NCBI RefSeq assembly: GCF_031844845.1
Contig: NZ_JAVRMB020000027.1
Location: 1-6,175 of the forward strand
Reading direction: 5' to 3'
Source of the DNA: Endozoicomonas sp031844845
Lineage (GTDB): Bacteria > Pseudomonadota > Gammaproteobacteria > Pseudomonadales > Endozoicomonadaceae
Length of the DNA: 6,175 nucleotides
Below are positions 1 through 6,163 of the stretch, one piece after another. A model generated the notes under the pieces. That model made no database searches. It had not been told where the DNA came from and worked only from the letters and a program-made list of their open reading frames with translations. The translations under genes and the position numbers were made by a program. Within the stretch, counting starts at the first letter, position 1; every line of letters begins with the position of its first letter.

Positions 1-1311
1 CTTTCTTGGCTGATTGGCCGCCGGAACAATGGCCCGACTGAAACCGTGTTTGGCCGCTTCAATCAGTCGCTCCTGACCATTGGCTACCGGGCGGATTTCT
101 CCGGCCAGGCCTACTTCGCCAAAGGCAATCAGGTCCTGGGGTAAGGAGGTATCCCGCAGGCTGGATACGATGGCCAGCAGGCTGGCAAGGTCAGCACTGG
201 TTTCTGTGATTTTTACGCCGCCTACCACGTTAAGAAAAACATCCTGGTCACTGGTAAAAATCCCCCCATGGCGAGTCAGGATAGCCAGCAGCATGGCCAG
301 ACGATTCTGATCTACACCCACCGTTACACGACGAGGATTCCCTAGCTGGGATTCAACCACCAGGCCCTGAATTTCAACCAGCAGGGGACGAGTACCTTCC
401 CACAACACAGAAATAATGCTGCCAGAGGTCGCTTCCTCAGTTCGGGAAAGGAAGATGGCCGAAGGATTTTTGACTTCCTTCATCCCCCTTTCAGTCATGG
501 CGAAAACACCCAGCTCGTTCACCTGACCAAAGCGGTTTTTGGTGGCTCGCATCATACGGAAACGGGAATCATCGGTATTGCCCAGCATGATCTGGGTATC
601 AATGATATGGGACAGGGTCATGGGGCCGGCCAGCGAGTTGTCTTTGGTAACGTGACCGACAATTAGCAACACCGTGCCAGTCTGTTTGGCATAGCGGGTC
701 AGAAAGGCTGCTGATTCTTTCACCTGGCCAACGCCACCGGGAGCGGAGTCGACGCCATTCATGTACATCACCTGAATGGAATCAATAACGATAATGCCGG
801 GCTTCTCTTGTTCGGCCACCGCTACAATATTTTCTGCCGAGGTTTCCATCAGCATTTTCAGGTTATTAGTGGGCAGACCCAGCCGTTGTGCCCGGGCTGC
901 AATCTGTTGCAGGGACTCTTCACCGGAAACGTAAAGGGCATTCATGGACTGCGCTACGTGGCAGAGCACCTGCAGCAGAATGGTACTTTTACCCGCACCC
1001 GGGTGGCCGCCAATAAGTACGGCACTACCTTTGACAAAACCGCCACCCAGCACCCGGTCAAACTCCGTCATGCCACTGGAAAAGCGGGGAGCTTCATCAA
1101 CATCCACTTCACTGAGGGTTTTCAGCCCGGAGAGGGTGCCGGCAAAACCGGCTTTGTTGCTGGCCGCAATGGATGGGGAGGCAGCAGGGCCAAGGTTCAC
1201 TTCTTTGTAGGTGTTCCACGCCTTGCAGTCTGGGCATTGCCCCTGCCATTTAACGGCTTCGCTGCCGCATTCGGTGCAGACGTACGCTTTTCTGGATTTT
1301 GCTTTGGCCAT
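1..1311 (-). CDS. radA: DNA repair protein RadA (Sms), 3' end cut by window edge
   Basis: RadA is a RecA-like ATPase that helps RecA-mediated branch migration and processing of recombination intermediates in the cytoplasm. Reading the minus strand from the ATG at 1311-1309 gives 437 codons with no stop before the edge. An N-terminal four-cysteine zinc finger (C12, C15, C26, C29) is followed by a Walker A motif, GGHPGAGKST, at residues 101-110, and a Walker B, IIVID, at 173-177. The RadA-specific KNRFG motif lies at 258-262. The C-terminal Lon-protease-like domain includes GEVGLAGEIRPV at 398-409. The last visible residues, RAIVPAANQPRK, align near the end of E. coli RadA (about 460 residues, from memory), so some 20-25 residues are missing. 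The start is set by the family's usual short lead before the zinc finger; no strong ribosome binding site precedes it. It is transcribed divergently from the chaperone gene. Identification is secure. Confidence 0.97.
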   Translation of the reverse strand, partial: MAKAKSRKAYVCTECGSEAVKWQGQCPDCKAWNTYKEVNLGPAASPSIAASNKAGFAGTLSGLKTLSEVDVDEAPRFSSGMTEFDRVLGGGFVKGSAVLIGGHPGAGKSTILLQVLCHVAQSMNALYVSGEESLQQIAARAQRLGLPTNNLKMLMETSAENIVAVAEQEKPGIIVIDSIQVMYMNGVDSAPGGVGQVKESAAFLTRYAKQTGTVLLIVGHVTKDNSLAGPMTLSHIIDTQIMLGNTDDSRFRMMRATKNRFGQVNELGVFAMTERGMKEVKNPSAIFLSRTEEATSGSIISVLWEGTRPLLVEIQGLVVESQLGNPRRVTVGVDQNRLAMLLAILTRHGGIFTSDQDVFLNVVGGVKITETSADLASLLAIVSSLRDTSLPQDLIAFGEVGLAGEIRPVANGQERLIEAAKHGFSRAIVPAANQPRK

Positions 1312-1333
1312 GAAGAGTCTATGCGTAAATAGT

Positions 1334-1348
1334 ACCAGTCTAACTGGT
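1334..1348. repeat. Short palindrome over the putative radA -10 box
   Basis: ACCAGT (1334-1339) and ACTGGT (1343-1348) are perfect inverted repeats separated by CTA. They cover the candidate radA -10 box and lie 23 bases upstream of the start codon. The position would suit an operator, but six-base arms are short and I do not recognise the site. It does not match LexA spacing. Confidence 0.25.
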
Positions 1349-1366
1349 CAGCGTGATCTCTGACAA
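1337..1366 (-). promoter_or_regulatory. Possible sigma-70 promoter for radA
   Basis: On the minus strand, TTGTCA (1366-1361) matches the -35 consensus at five of six positions. It is followed after 18 bases by TAGACT (1342-1337), which matches the -10 at four of six. This would start transcription roughly 20 bases upstream of the radA ATG. The -10 is mediocre and the spacer slightly long, so the call is tentative. Confidence 0.3.
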
Positions 1367-1445
1367 ACCTCTGTTGAATGACAGCACTCACGAAGCACAC
1401 AAGGTAGAAATGGTATTACTCCATATACTCAAGAAAACAGCTCAC

Positions 1446-1455
1446 CACTATAGTG
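1446..1455 (+). promoter_or_regulatory. Perfect palindrome CACTATAGTG with a -10-like core
   Basis: CACTATAGTG is its own reverse complement and contains TATAGT (1449-1454), a five-of-six match to a sigma-70 -10 box. It lies about 35 bases before the chaperone start, a sensible distance for its promoter. The best -35 candidate at 17-base spacing is TACTCA (three of six), so an activator would be needed or the site is chance. A second -10-like hexamer, TATACT, lies at 1424-1429. Confidence 0.2.
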
Positions 1456-1476
1456 ATGTCCATATGTTCCATTTTC

Positions 1477-1482
1477 AGGAAG
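1477..1482 (+). promoter_or_regulatory. Ribosome binding site deciding a TTG start
   Basis: AGGAAG at 1477-1482 is a good Shine-Dalgarno sequence seven bases before TTG at 1490. The reading frame is closed upstream by TGA at 1454-1456, and no ATG or GTG lies in frame between that stop and 1490. The first in-frame ATG is at codon 10 and would remove the start of the first conserved helix. TTG is therefore the best start. Confidence 0.7.
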
Positions 1483-1489
1483 TGCTGAA

Positions 1490-2083
1490 TTGTCTGCTGT
1501 TGCCGTTCTGCCCAGAATGCTGGGAACCCTGCTCTATTATTCGCCAAACTCTGAGGAAGCAAAGGGGGTAATCTCCCAGCTTTCTGAGCTGCCGGAACTT
1601 CTGGATTGGCAGAATCTATCTTTGATTGAGGAAGCTTCAGATCGAATGTGTTCTGTCGAGCCTGAAGACCTGCCTTATCAGTTTTCACTACTGTTTGAAG
1701 GCCAGGGAGCCATGGCGGCACCACCCTGGGGATCCGTTTACCTGGACAGAGATAACCTTCTGCTGGGTGAAACGGCTCAGGCGTATCGCCAATTTCTAAA
1801 GAAAAATCAGGTAAAGCTGGAAACCTCCCTGAATGAACCGGAAGACCAGTTTGGTTTAATGATTCTGGCCATGGCTTATTTTATGGAAACAGAGAATGAC
1901 GAAGCCGTTGAAGAACTGCTGAGTACCCATCTGCTGCCATGGGCCGGGCGTTATCTGGAGCTGCTGGCTGAAGCGGATGAAAGTGGTTTTTACCAGGCAT
2001 TAGCGGTTGTGGCAGAAGAGTTTCTGAGTGAAGTATCTGCTGCGTATGACGTTATTCAGGACACTGTCAGGCTCTACCGATAA
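1490..2083 (+). CDS. DmsD/TorD-family Tat proofreading chaperone
   Basis: This 197-residue protein matches the all-helical family of redox enzyme maturation proteins (TorD, DmsD, NarJ). These cytoplasmic chaperones bind the twin-arginine signal peptide of a molybdoenzyme until its cofactor is loaded. Its features follow E. coli DmsD (about 204 residues) in order: an N-terminal helix with LGTLLYYSP (11-19), then LLFEGQGAMAAPPWGSVYLD (67-86), NEPEDQFG (115-122) and HLLPW (147-151). The family's EPxDH ligand-pocket motif here reads EPEDQ, with glutamine at residue 120 (codon CAG at 1847-1849) in place of histidine. Translation begins at TTG behind a strong ribosome binding site. No reductase, Tat signal peptide or molybdenum-cofactor gene is in the window, so the client is unknown. 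DmsD is the nearest relative I recognise, but the evidence does not separate DmsD from other subfamilies, so I give no symbol. Confidence 0.88.
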   Translation: MSAVAVLPRMLGTLLYYSPNSEEAKGVISQLSELPELLDWQNLSLIEEASDRMCSVEPEDLPYQFSLLFEGQGAMAAPPWGSVYLDRDNLLLGETAQAYRQFLKKNQVKLETSLNEPEDQFGLMILAMAYFMETENDEAVEELLSTHLLPWAGRYLELLAEADESGFYQALAVVAEEFLSEVSAAYDVIQDTVRLYR

Positions 2084-2094
2084 ATGATTTATCT

Positions 2095-2463
2095 TTAAAA
2101 TAGCTTCACGGATATTCTCGACGTCGTTGCGGCAGCGACACAATCAGAAATTCTGGAGCTGTGCGTATACATTTCATAAACATCAGCAAAATAACCGATC
2201 AGGCAGCCACAAACTGTTGCGGTTCTTATTACAGGGTGTTTTACAAATATGGGCAAACACCGGCGCGCAAGCAGTGTCACGGTATGATGGCTGTTGGGTG
2301 AATAATGGTTTATTAATGTAGTCAGGCCTCGTGCGAGCAGAGCCGTTTTAAACCCGGCGAATGCACCTCTCTTGGCCAGTGTGTCCGATGAATAACAGCT
2401 GTCGCCTACGTGGATTTTTAAATGCTCTGCGATTTTAGGATTGGAGGGAGGGGATTCCATCAT
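2095..2463 (-). CDS. Hypothetical protein, 122 residues, unrecognised
   Basis: I do not recognise this protein. The frame is open on the minus strand to a TAA at 2097-2095. Starting at the first of two adjacent ATG codons (2463 and 2460) gives 122 residues beginning MMESPPSNPK. The frame extends to another ATG at 2502, but that one lacks an equivalent ribosome binding site. The product is rich in histidine and has four cysteines. One modestly hydrophobic stretch, TATVCGCLIGYF, is too short and too polar to call a membrane segment. There is no signal peptide, nucleotide-binding motif or helix-turn-helix that I can name. It ends 11 bases from the convergent chaperone stop and lies downstream of ydiJ on the same strand, separated by a hairpin. 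It could be a lineage-specific gene, a degraded gene remnant or a chance ORF; the ribosome binding site is the best argument for coding. Confidence 0.4.
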   Translation of the reverse strand: MMESPPSNPKIAEHLKIHVGDSCYSSDTLAKRGAFAGFKTALLARGLTTLINHYSPNSHHTVTLLARRCLPIFVKHPVIRTATVCGCLIGYFADVYEMYTHSSRISDCVAAATTSRISVKLF

Positions 2464-2470
2464 AATAAAA

Positions 2471-2476
2471 CCTTCT
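2471..2476 (-). promoter_or_regulatory. Ribosome binding site for the 122-residue ORF
   Basis: The minus strand reads AGAAGG (2476-2471), seven bases before the ATG at 2463. This supports starting the protein there rather than at the upstream ATG at 2502. Confidence 0.45.
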
Positions 2477-2581
2477 AACAGGATGGTTGAAACAAGGTGC
2501 AAGAAATGAAATAACCTCTTGCTCTACTCATCACTCAGACAGTTATTCATCTATTTAAGTTTCACCTCATTCATTTTTTCT

Positions 2582-2606
2582 CATTCCCACGGTTCCCGTG
2601 GGAACG
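2582..2606 (-). repeat. Palindromic REP-like repeat core after ydiJ (copy R0)
   Basis: Read on the minus strand, this is CGTTCCCACG, then GGAAC, then CGTGGGAATG. It folds into a perfect nine-base-pair stem (2584-2592 with 2596-2604) and a three-base loop. It begins 11 bases after the ydiJ stop codon, so it could stabilise the mRNA 3' end or help stop transcription. The bases after the hairpin in the ydiJ direction are TGAGAAAAAATG. There is no U-tract, so it is not a standard intrinsic terminator. Both ten-base flanks are identical to the copy at 6067-6091; only the central five bases differ. Confidence 0.75.
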
Positions 2607-2617
2607 CTTTCCCTCCT

Positions 2618-5600
2618 CTACTGCTGTTTCATCACTTGCAGAATAGCCTGAACCGGGTGTGGAATTTTTCCATCGCCATAACGCTTCACCTGGCTTCTGC
2701 AGGAATAACCGGTGGCCACCAGCTTGCCGCTGTTCTCAGGGTTCTGAATAACGTCTTTCCAGCTCATATCATAAAGTTTGCGGGCGATTTCCTGGTTTCG
2801 GGTTTCATGGCCATAGATACCTGCCATACCGCAACAACCGGTCGCCTTATAGGTGAGCTTCAGGCCCAGGTCACTGAATAACTGCTGCCACTGAGCGGGG
2901 GCTGCAGGAACATTGGACGTTTCTGTACAGTGCCCCAGCAGAACAAATTCTTCAGCAGTATCGTCGGAAAGATTCATGTTTAACTGGCGCAATCTCTCTG
3001 ACTGTTGGGCAAACCATTCGGACAGAAGAAGAACCTCAGGCGACGCTTCTCCCATCACTTCTTTATACTCATCCCGGTAGGTCAGGGTTACTGCGGCATC
3101 AATACCCATCAGGCTGATACCACCGTCAGCCAGCGCTTTCAGCTCCTGTCCATTGGTTCTGGCAACTTTCTCAAAGCGACCCAGGAAACCATAGACATGC
3201 AGTACCTTGCCGTTGGGTTTGTAGGGGGCGATCAGGGGGCGATAACCCAGGCGAATCAGCAGTTCTACCAAATCAGTCAGCAGCGGTGTTTCAAAGAAGC
3301 TGGTAAATGCATCCTGAATAATGATGACCGTTTTATCCCGCTCATTGTCTGGAATGGCATCCAGAAGCGTCCGGTTGGCAATGGCGGCACCAGCACGACA
3401 ACAGTCGTTAATAGGTGACGAACTGGTAATGGCAGGAAGATCCTGAAGGCCAATGGTTTTACCCGCAATGGTGTTGGCTGCTGACCAGCCCATCACCAGG
3501 TTGTAAGCCGGTTTGAACTTCGCCAGTACCGGCAGCATGGGTTCCAGCAGACCGGCAACATGATGCTTCACCGGTCTTGGGTAGCGACCATGATACAGTT
3601 CAAAATAGCGTGAGCGAAGATCCGGAACATTCACCTGAATCGGGCATTGACCTGCACAGGACTTACAGCTCATGCAGTTATCCAGGGCTCCGTAGACCTG
3701 ATGGCTGAAGTCCTCCTCTCCTCGCCATTTGTTCACCAGGTTAATCAGTTTCTGACTACCCCGGTAAACCGTGTCCAGTGGACCTTCCTGACGAATACTC
3801 CGGCTTTCACTGGCAATGTCGGCCCCGGCGGCTGTCTGTAACCGGAGCCACTCCCGCACAAGGCCGGATCGCCCTTTCGGGGATTGAGTACGGTCGTAGG
3901 TCGCCTTCCAGGTGGGGCACATGGCGCTGTTGGGATTGTAGTTAAAGCAGGCACCGTTACCGTTACAGTAAAGGCTACTGGTGAACGCTTCGAAGGCATC
4001 ACGGTCTATTTCCCGGTCCTGTTGCCCCCGGGTGGGCACTTCGTCGATTTTAAGGAGTTGAACCGGTTCAGGCAGGATGGCCGGTGTGGCTATTTTTCCC
4101 GGGTTCAGCTGGTTGTATGGATCGAATACCCCTTTGATTTCCTGCAGCACCGGATACAGATCAGCAAAAAAGTCAGGGGAGTATTCTGAGCGAACGCCCT
4201 TGCCATGTTCTCCCCAGAGTACACCACCATAGCTTTTGGCCAGTGCTGCCACTTCATCACTGATCAACCGCACCAGTTTTTCCTGCTCCGGGTCTTTCAT
4301 ATCAATGGCCGGGCGAACGTGGAGAACACCGGCATCCACATGGCCAAACATGCCATAGGTGAGCTGGTATCGATCCAGCAGAGCCCGGAATTCAAGAATA
4401 AAGTCAGCAAGGTTTTCCGGAGGGACGGCAACATCTTCCACAAAAGGTATAGGGCGTGCGTCGCCTTTCATATTGCCCAGTAGCCCAACGGCCTGCTTGC
4501 GCATGTTCCAGATCTTTTTGACATTGCCAGTACCCATAACCACATTGTGACCGGCACGCAAGATACTGACCGGTTTTTCCAACTCTGCTTTCAGGCGATC
4601 TATACCCTGCTGAATCTCAGCCTCATCTTCGCCGGTAAATTCAACAAAATTAATGCCGTCAATATCTGCGCTTTGTTCGGGAAAAAAGTCTTTAACACTT
4701 TCCCAGACACTGTCTGCACGAGCCAGGCTGAGAACCCTTGAGTCAATGGTTTCAATGGAATCAGGCTCTGCTGCCATTAATGACTGAGCATCCTGCAGGG
4801 ATTCCTGAAAGCTTTTGTAGAAAACAAGAACCAGTGCGGAATATTTTGGAATGGGGAGCAGATTAACTTTAATCTCACTGATAATGGCCAGCGTTCCCTC
4901 AGAGCCACAGAGAATCGCGTTCAGGTCATGCTGGTTATCTTTATTAACGATATTGGCCAGATCATAGCCGGTCAGATTTCGATTCAGGTGCGGGAATACT
5001 TCAGACACCCGTTGTTTATGTTGTTGGTGGGTGTTTTTAAGAGTGTTATAAATCAGGCCTACACGATCCTGTCGCTGGCAAAGCTGGTCAAGCTGTTCAT
5101 CATCAACTGGAACAGAATTCCAGATGGTGCCGTCAGCCAGAACAGAAGTCAGTTCAAGTACATGATGACGGGTTTTACCATACACAACAGAACCCTGACC
5201 GCTGGCATCGGTATTGACCATACCGCCCACAGTTGCCCGGTTGCTGGTGGATAGTTCTGGTGCGAAAAACAGCCCTTCTTTTGCCGCCAGCTCATTGAGA
5301 TAGTCTTTTACCACACCGGACTGAACCCTGGCCCAGCGTTCTTCGGTATTGATTTCCAATACCTGATTCATATAACGGCTGGTATCCACCATAAACCCGG
5401 AGGTCAGCGACTGGCCGTTAGTACCGGTGCCACCACCTCGGGGAGAAACAACCACCTGTTGAAAGTCCGGTTTATTGGCCAGCGTAAGAATCTTGCTGAT
5501 GTCTTCGGTGGAGCGAGGGTAGAAAACACCCTCAGGCAGCACTTGATAAATCGAGTTATCGGTGGCCAGAACGGTTCGGTCGGCATAGCCCAGCTCAATA

Positions 5601-5701
5601 TCACCGGTAAAGCCTGCCGAAGCAAGTTCCCGGGCAAAGTGACTATAGAAGGTATTTGTTGTTTTCTGATCCAGCCTGCTGATCACCGCTTTACTCCCCA
5701 T
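2618..5701 (-). CDS. ydiJ: D-2-hydroxyglutarate dehydrogenase, YdiJ type (FAD and Fe-S)
   Basis: This 1027-residue protein matches E. coli YdiJ (about 1018 residues) along its whole length. The family oxidises D-2-hydroxyglutarate to 2-oxoglutarate, clearing a side product of the serine-pathway dehydrogenase SerA. Numbering from the ATG at 5701, the N-terminal FAD-binding domain has RGGGTGTNG (88-96) and NTDASGQG (163-170). The FAD-oxidase C-terminal domain has GHVDAGVLHVRP, with presumed metal ligands H454 and H461, and GEHGKG with E498. An iron-sulfur region follows, with C579, C585 and C595, then CMSCKSCAGQCP (C676, C679, C682, C686). The C-terminal cysteine-rich part has GHCTETS (C925), TGCCGMAG (C956, C957) and C1001. 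There is no signal peptide or membrane span, so a cytoplasmic location is expected. TTG at 5704 is an alternative start one codon upstream; the ribosome binding site is poor for both. The gene appears intact and monocistronic, ending TAG at 2620-2618. Confidence 0.95.
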   Translation of the reverse strand: MGSKAVISRLDQKTTNTFYSHFARELASAGFTGDIELGYADRTVLATDNSIYQVLPEGVFYPRSTEDISKILTLANKPDFQQVVVSPRGGGTGTNGQSLTSGFMVDTSRYMNQVLEINTEERWARVQSGVVKDYLNELAAKEGLFFAPELSTSNRATVGGMVNTDASGQGSVVYGKTRHHVLELTSVLADGTIWNSVPVDDEQLDQLCQRQDRVGLIYNTLKNTHQQHKQRVSEVFPHLNRNLTGYDLANIVNKDNQHDLNAILCGSEGTLAIISEIKVNLLPIPKYSALVLVFYKSFQESLQDAQSLMAAEPDSIETIDSRVLSLARADSVWESVKDFFPEQSADIDGINFVEFTGEDEAEIQQGIDRLKAELEKPVSILRAGHNVVMGTGNVKKIWNMRKQAVGLLGNMKGDARPIPFVEDVAVPPENLADFILEFRALLDRYQLTYGMFGHVDAGVLHVRPAIDMKDPEQEKLVRLISDEVAALAKSYGGVLWGEHGKGVRSEYSPDFFADLYPVLQEIKGVFDPYNQLNPGKIATPAILPEPVQLLKIDEVPTRGQQDREIDRDAFEAFTSSLYCNGNGACFNYNPNSAMCPTWKATYDRTQSPKGRSGLVREWLRLQTAAGADIASESRSIRQEGPLDTVYRGSQKLINLVNKWRGEEDFSHQVYGALDNCMSCKSCAGQCPIQVNVPDLRSRYFELYHGRYPRPVKHHVAGLLEPMLPVLAKFKPAYNLVMGWSAANTIAGKTIGLQDLPAITSSSPINDCCRAGAAIANRTLLDAIPDNERDKTVIIIQDAFTSFFETPLLTDLVELLIRLGYRPLIAPYKPNGKVLHVYGFLGRFEKVARTNGQELKALADGGISLMGIDAAVTLTYRDEYKEVMGEASPEVLLLSEWFAQQSERLRQLNMNLSDDTAEEFVLLGHCTETSNVPAAPAQWQQLFSDLGLKLTYKATGCCGMAGIYGHETRNQEIARKLYDMSWKDVIQNPENSGKLVATGYSCRSQVKRYGDGKIPHPVQAILQVMKQQ

Positions 5702-5715
5702 CAATCCCGGCAGCT

Positions 5716-5744
5716 ATTGTACGTAAAGAGGCGTTATCAGGGAA
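5716..5744 (-). promoter_or_regulatory. Weak candidate ydiJ promoter
   Basis: On the minus strand, TACAAT (5721-5716) matches the -10 consensus at five of six positions, with TTCCCT (5744-5739, three of six) 17 bases upstream. Transcription would start only about eight bases before the ATG, giving a nearly leaderless message. That agrees with the poor ribosome binding site but remains speculative. The spacer contains the left arm of the 13-bp inverted repeat. Confidence 0.25.
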
Positions 5745-5844
5745 CAACAGTCATTGGTCACAGGTTATTGAGGGGGTCGAAAAAGGGAGAGTTAACACCC
5801 AATCATCATCTCCGCGACAGCCTCTTATTCCGATAACGCCTCTT
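5726..5844. repeat. 13-bp perfect inverted repeats flanking a 93-bp segment
   Basis: AAGAGGCGTTATC at 5726-5738 and its exact complement GATAACGCCTCTT at 5832-5844 enclose 93 bases, beginning 25 bases upstream of the ydiJ start codon. A perfect 13-base match at this distance is unlikely by chance. No coding sequence lies inside and no target-site duplication flanks the arms (A before the left arm, G after the right). It could be a small inverted-repeat element, a duplicated regulator site or an invertible segment. Confidence 0.55.
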
Positions 5845-5859
5845 GCAGAATAGCCAGAC

Positions 5860-5893
5860 AACCTCGTTCCCATGCTCTGCGTGGGAATGCATA
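5860..5893 (+). repeat. 34-bp palindromic repeat, copy R1
   Basis: It differs from the copy at 6062-6095 by one base in 34 (T at 5873 instead of C). The core is CGTTCCCATG, CTCTG, CGTGGGAATG (5865-5889), flanked by AACCT and CATA. The substitution turns one C-G pair of the nine-pair stem into a T opposite G, which still pairs as G-U in RNA. Confidence 0.85.
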
Positions 5894-6020
5894 CCGCACC
5901 CACCACAAACGAAATAATCAGAGTAAAACTCCGGACCCCATAGGCAGAGTAAGGCTATACCTCGGATTCACGTGTTGCGGCAATTCAGATTACTGCAGCT
6001 AAGCGCTGATACCCATACCA

Positions 6021-6037
6021 CCGTCATCCCCGCGCAG
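6021..6037 (+). repeat. Possible half of a CGTCATCCCCGCG-type palindromic repeat
   Basis: CCGTCATCCCCGCGCAG resembles the left half of a palindrome common in proteobacterial intergenic DNA, whose right half would continue as GCGGGGAT. Here the sequence switches at about 6038 to GAGGCTGTCGC. The truncation is inferred from memory of that repeat family and is not shown by this window alone. Confidence 0.3.
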
Positions 6038-6061
6038 GAGGCTGTCGCAAAACCCACCAGG

Positions 6062-6095
6062 AACCTCGTTCCCACGCTCTGCGTGGGAATGCATA
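6062..6095 (+). repeat. 34-bp palindromic repeat, copy R2
   Basis: The core CGTTCCCACG, CTCTG, CGTGGGAATG (6067-6091) folds into a perfect nine-pair stem (6069-6077 with 6081-6089) with loop TCT. A near-identical copy lies at 5860-5893 in the same orientation, and a core-only relative lies at 2582-2606 on the opposite strand. I read these as members of a dispersed REP-like family. Confidence 0.85.
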
Positions 6096-6096
6096 G

Positions 6097-6125
6097 CCAA
6101 CCACAGGAATCGTGTCTGTGGTTGG
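6097..6125. repeat. Hairpin with 10-bp arms
   Basis: CCAACCACAG (6097-6106) and CTGTGGTTGG (6116-6125) are perfect inverted repeats around a nine-base loop. The hairpin starts one base after copy R2 ends. It is not followed by a T-run, so it is not a typical terminator. Confidence 0.6.
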
Positions 6126-6151
6126 GTCCTGGCGCTACCACGCAGGACCCA
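6123..6151. repeat. Hairpin with 9-bp arms overlapping the previous one
   Basis: TGGGTCCTG (6123-6131) and CAGGACCCA (6143-6151) pair perfectly. Two more pairs form inside after a bulged G at 6132, closing a loop CTACCA. Its left arm shares bases 6123-6125 with the right arm of the preceding hairpin, so the two full structures exclude each other. Confidence 0.55.
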
Positions 6152-6163
6152 CAGGGCCTAAAA

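Noticed and set aside
808..1332. Plus-strand 174-residue open frame
   Set aside because: It lies entirely antisense to conserved radA sequence, and its translation resembles no protein family.
1371..1384. LexA-like CTGT...ACAG in the radA upstream region
   Set aside because: The half-sites are separated by six bases; the gammaproteobacterial SOS box needs eight, so this is not a LexA site.
1353..1571. Plus-strand 72-residue open frame in the radA-chaperone spacer
   Set aside because: It runs out of frame into the start of the chaperone gene, lacks a convincing ribosome binding site and resembles nothing known.
2079..2093. Palindrome GATAAAT-G-ATTTATC over the chaperone stop codon, as a shared terminator for the convergent genes
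   Set aside because: The stem is AT-only apart from one pair, the loop is tiny and only three T residues follow, so it would not make a stable terminator.
2235..2261. GGTGTTT...AAACACC inverted repeat
   Set aside because: Seven-base arms with a 13-base loop inside the hypothetical ORF; no partner copy or positional meaning.
2584..2604. Hairpin after ydiJ as an intrinsic terminator
   Set aside because: The stem is strong, but the ydiJ-strand sequence after it is TGAGAAAAAATG with no U-tract. It is better described as a REP-like repeat.
3005..3418. Plus-strand 137-residue open frame and the other frames opposite ydiJ
   Set aside because: All are antisense or out-of-frame shadows of a well-conserved 1027-residue enzyme.
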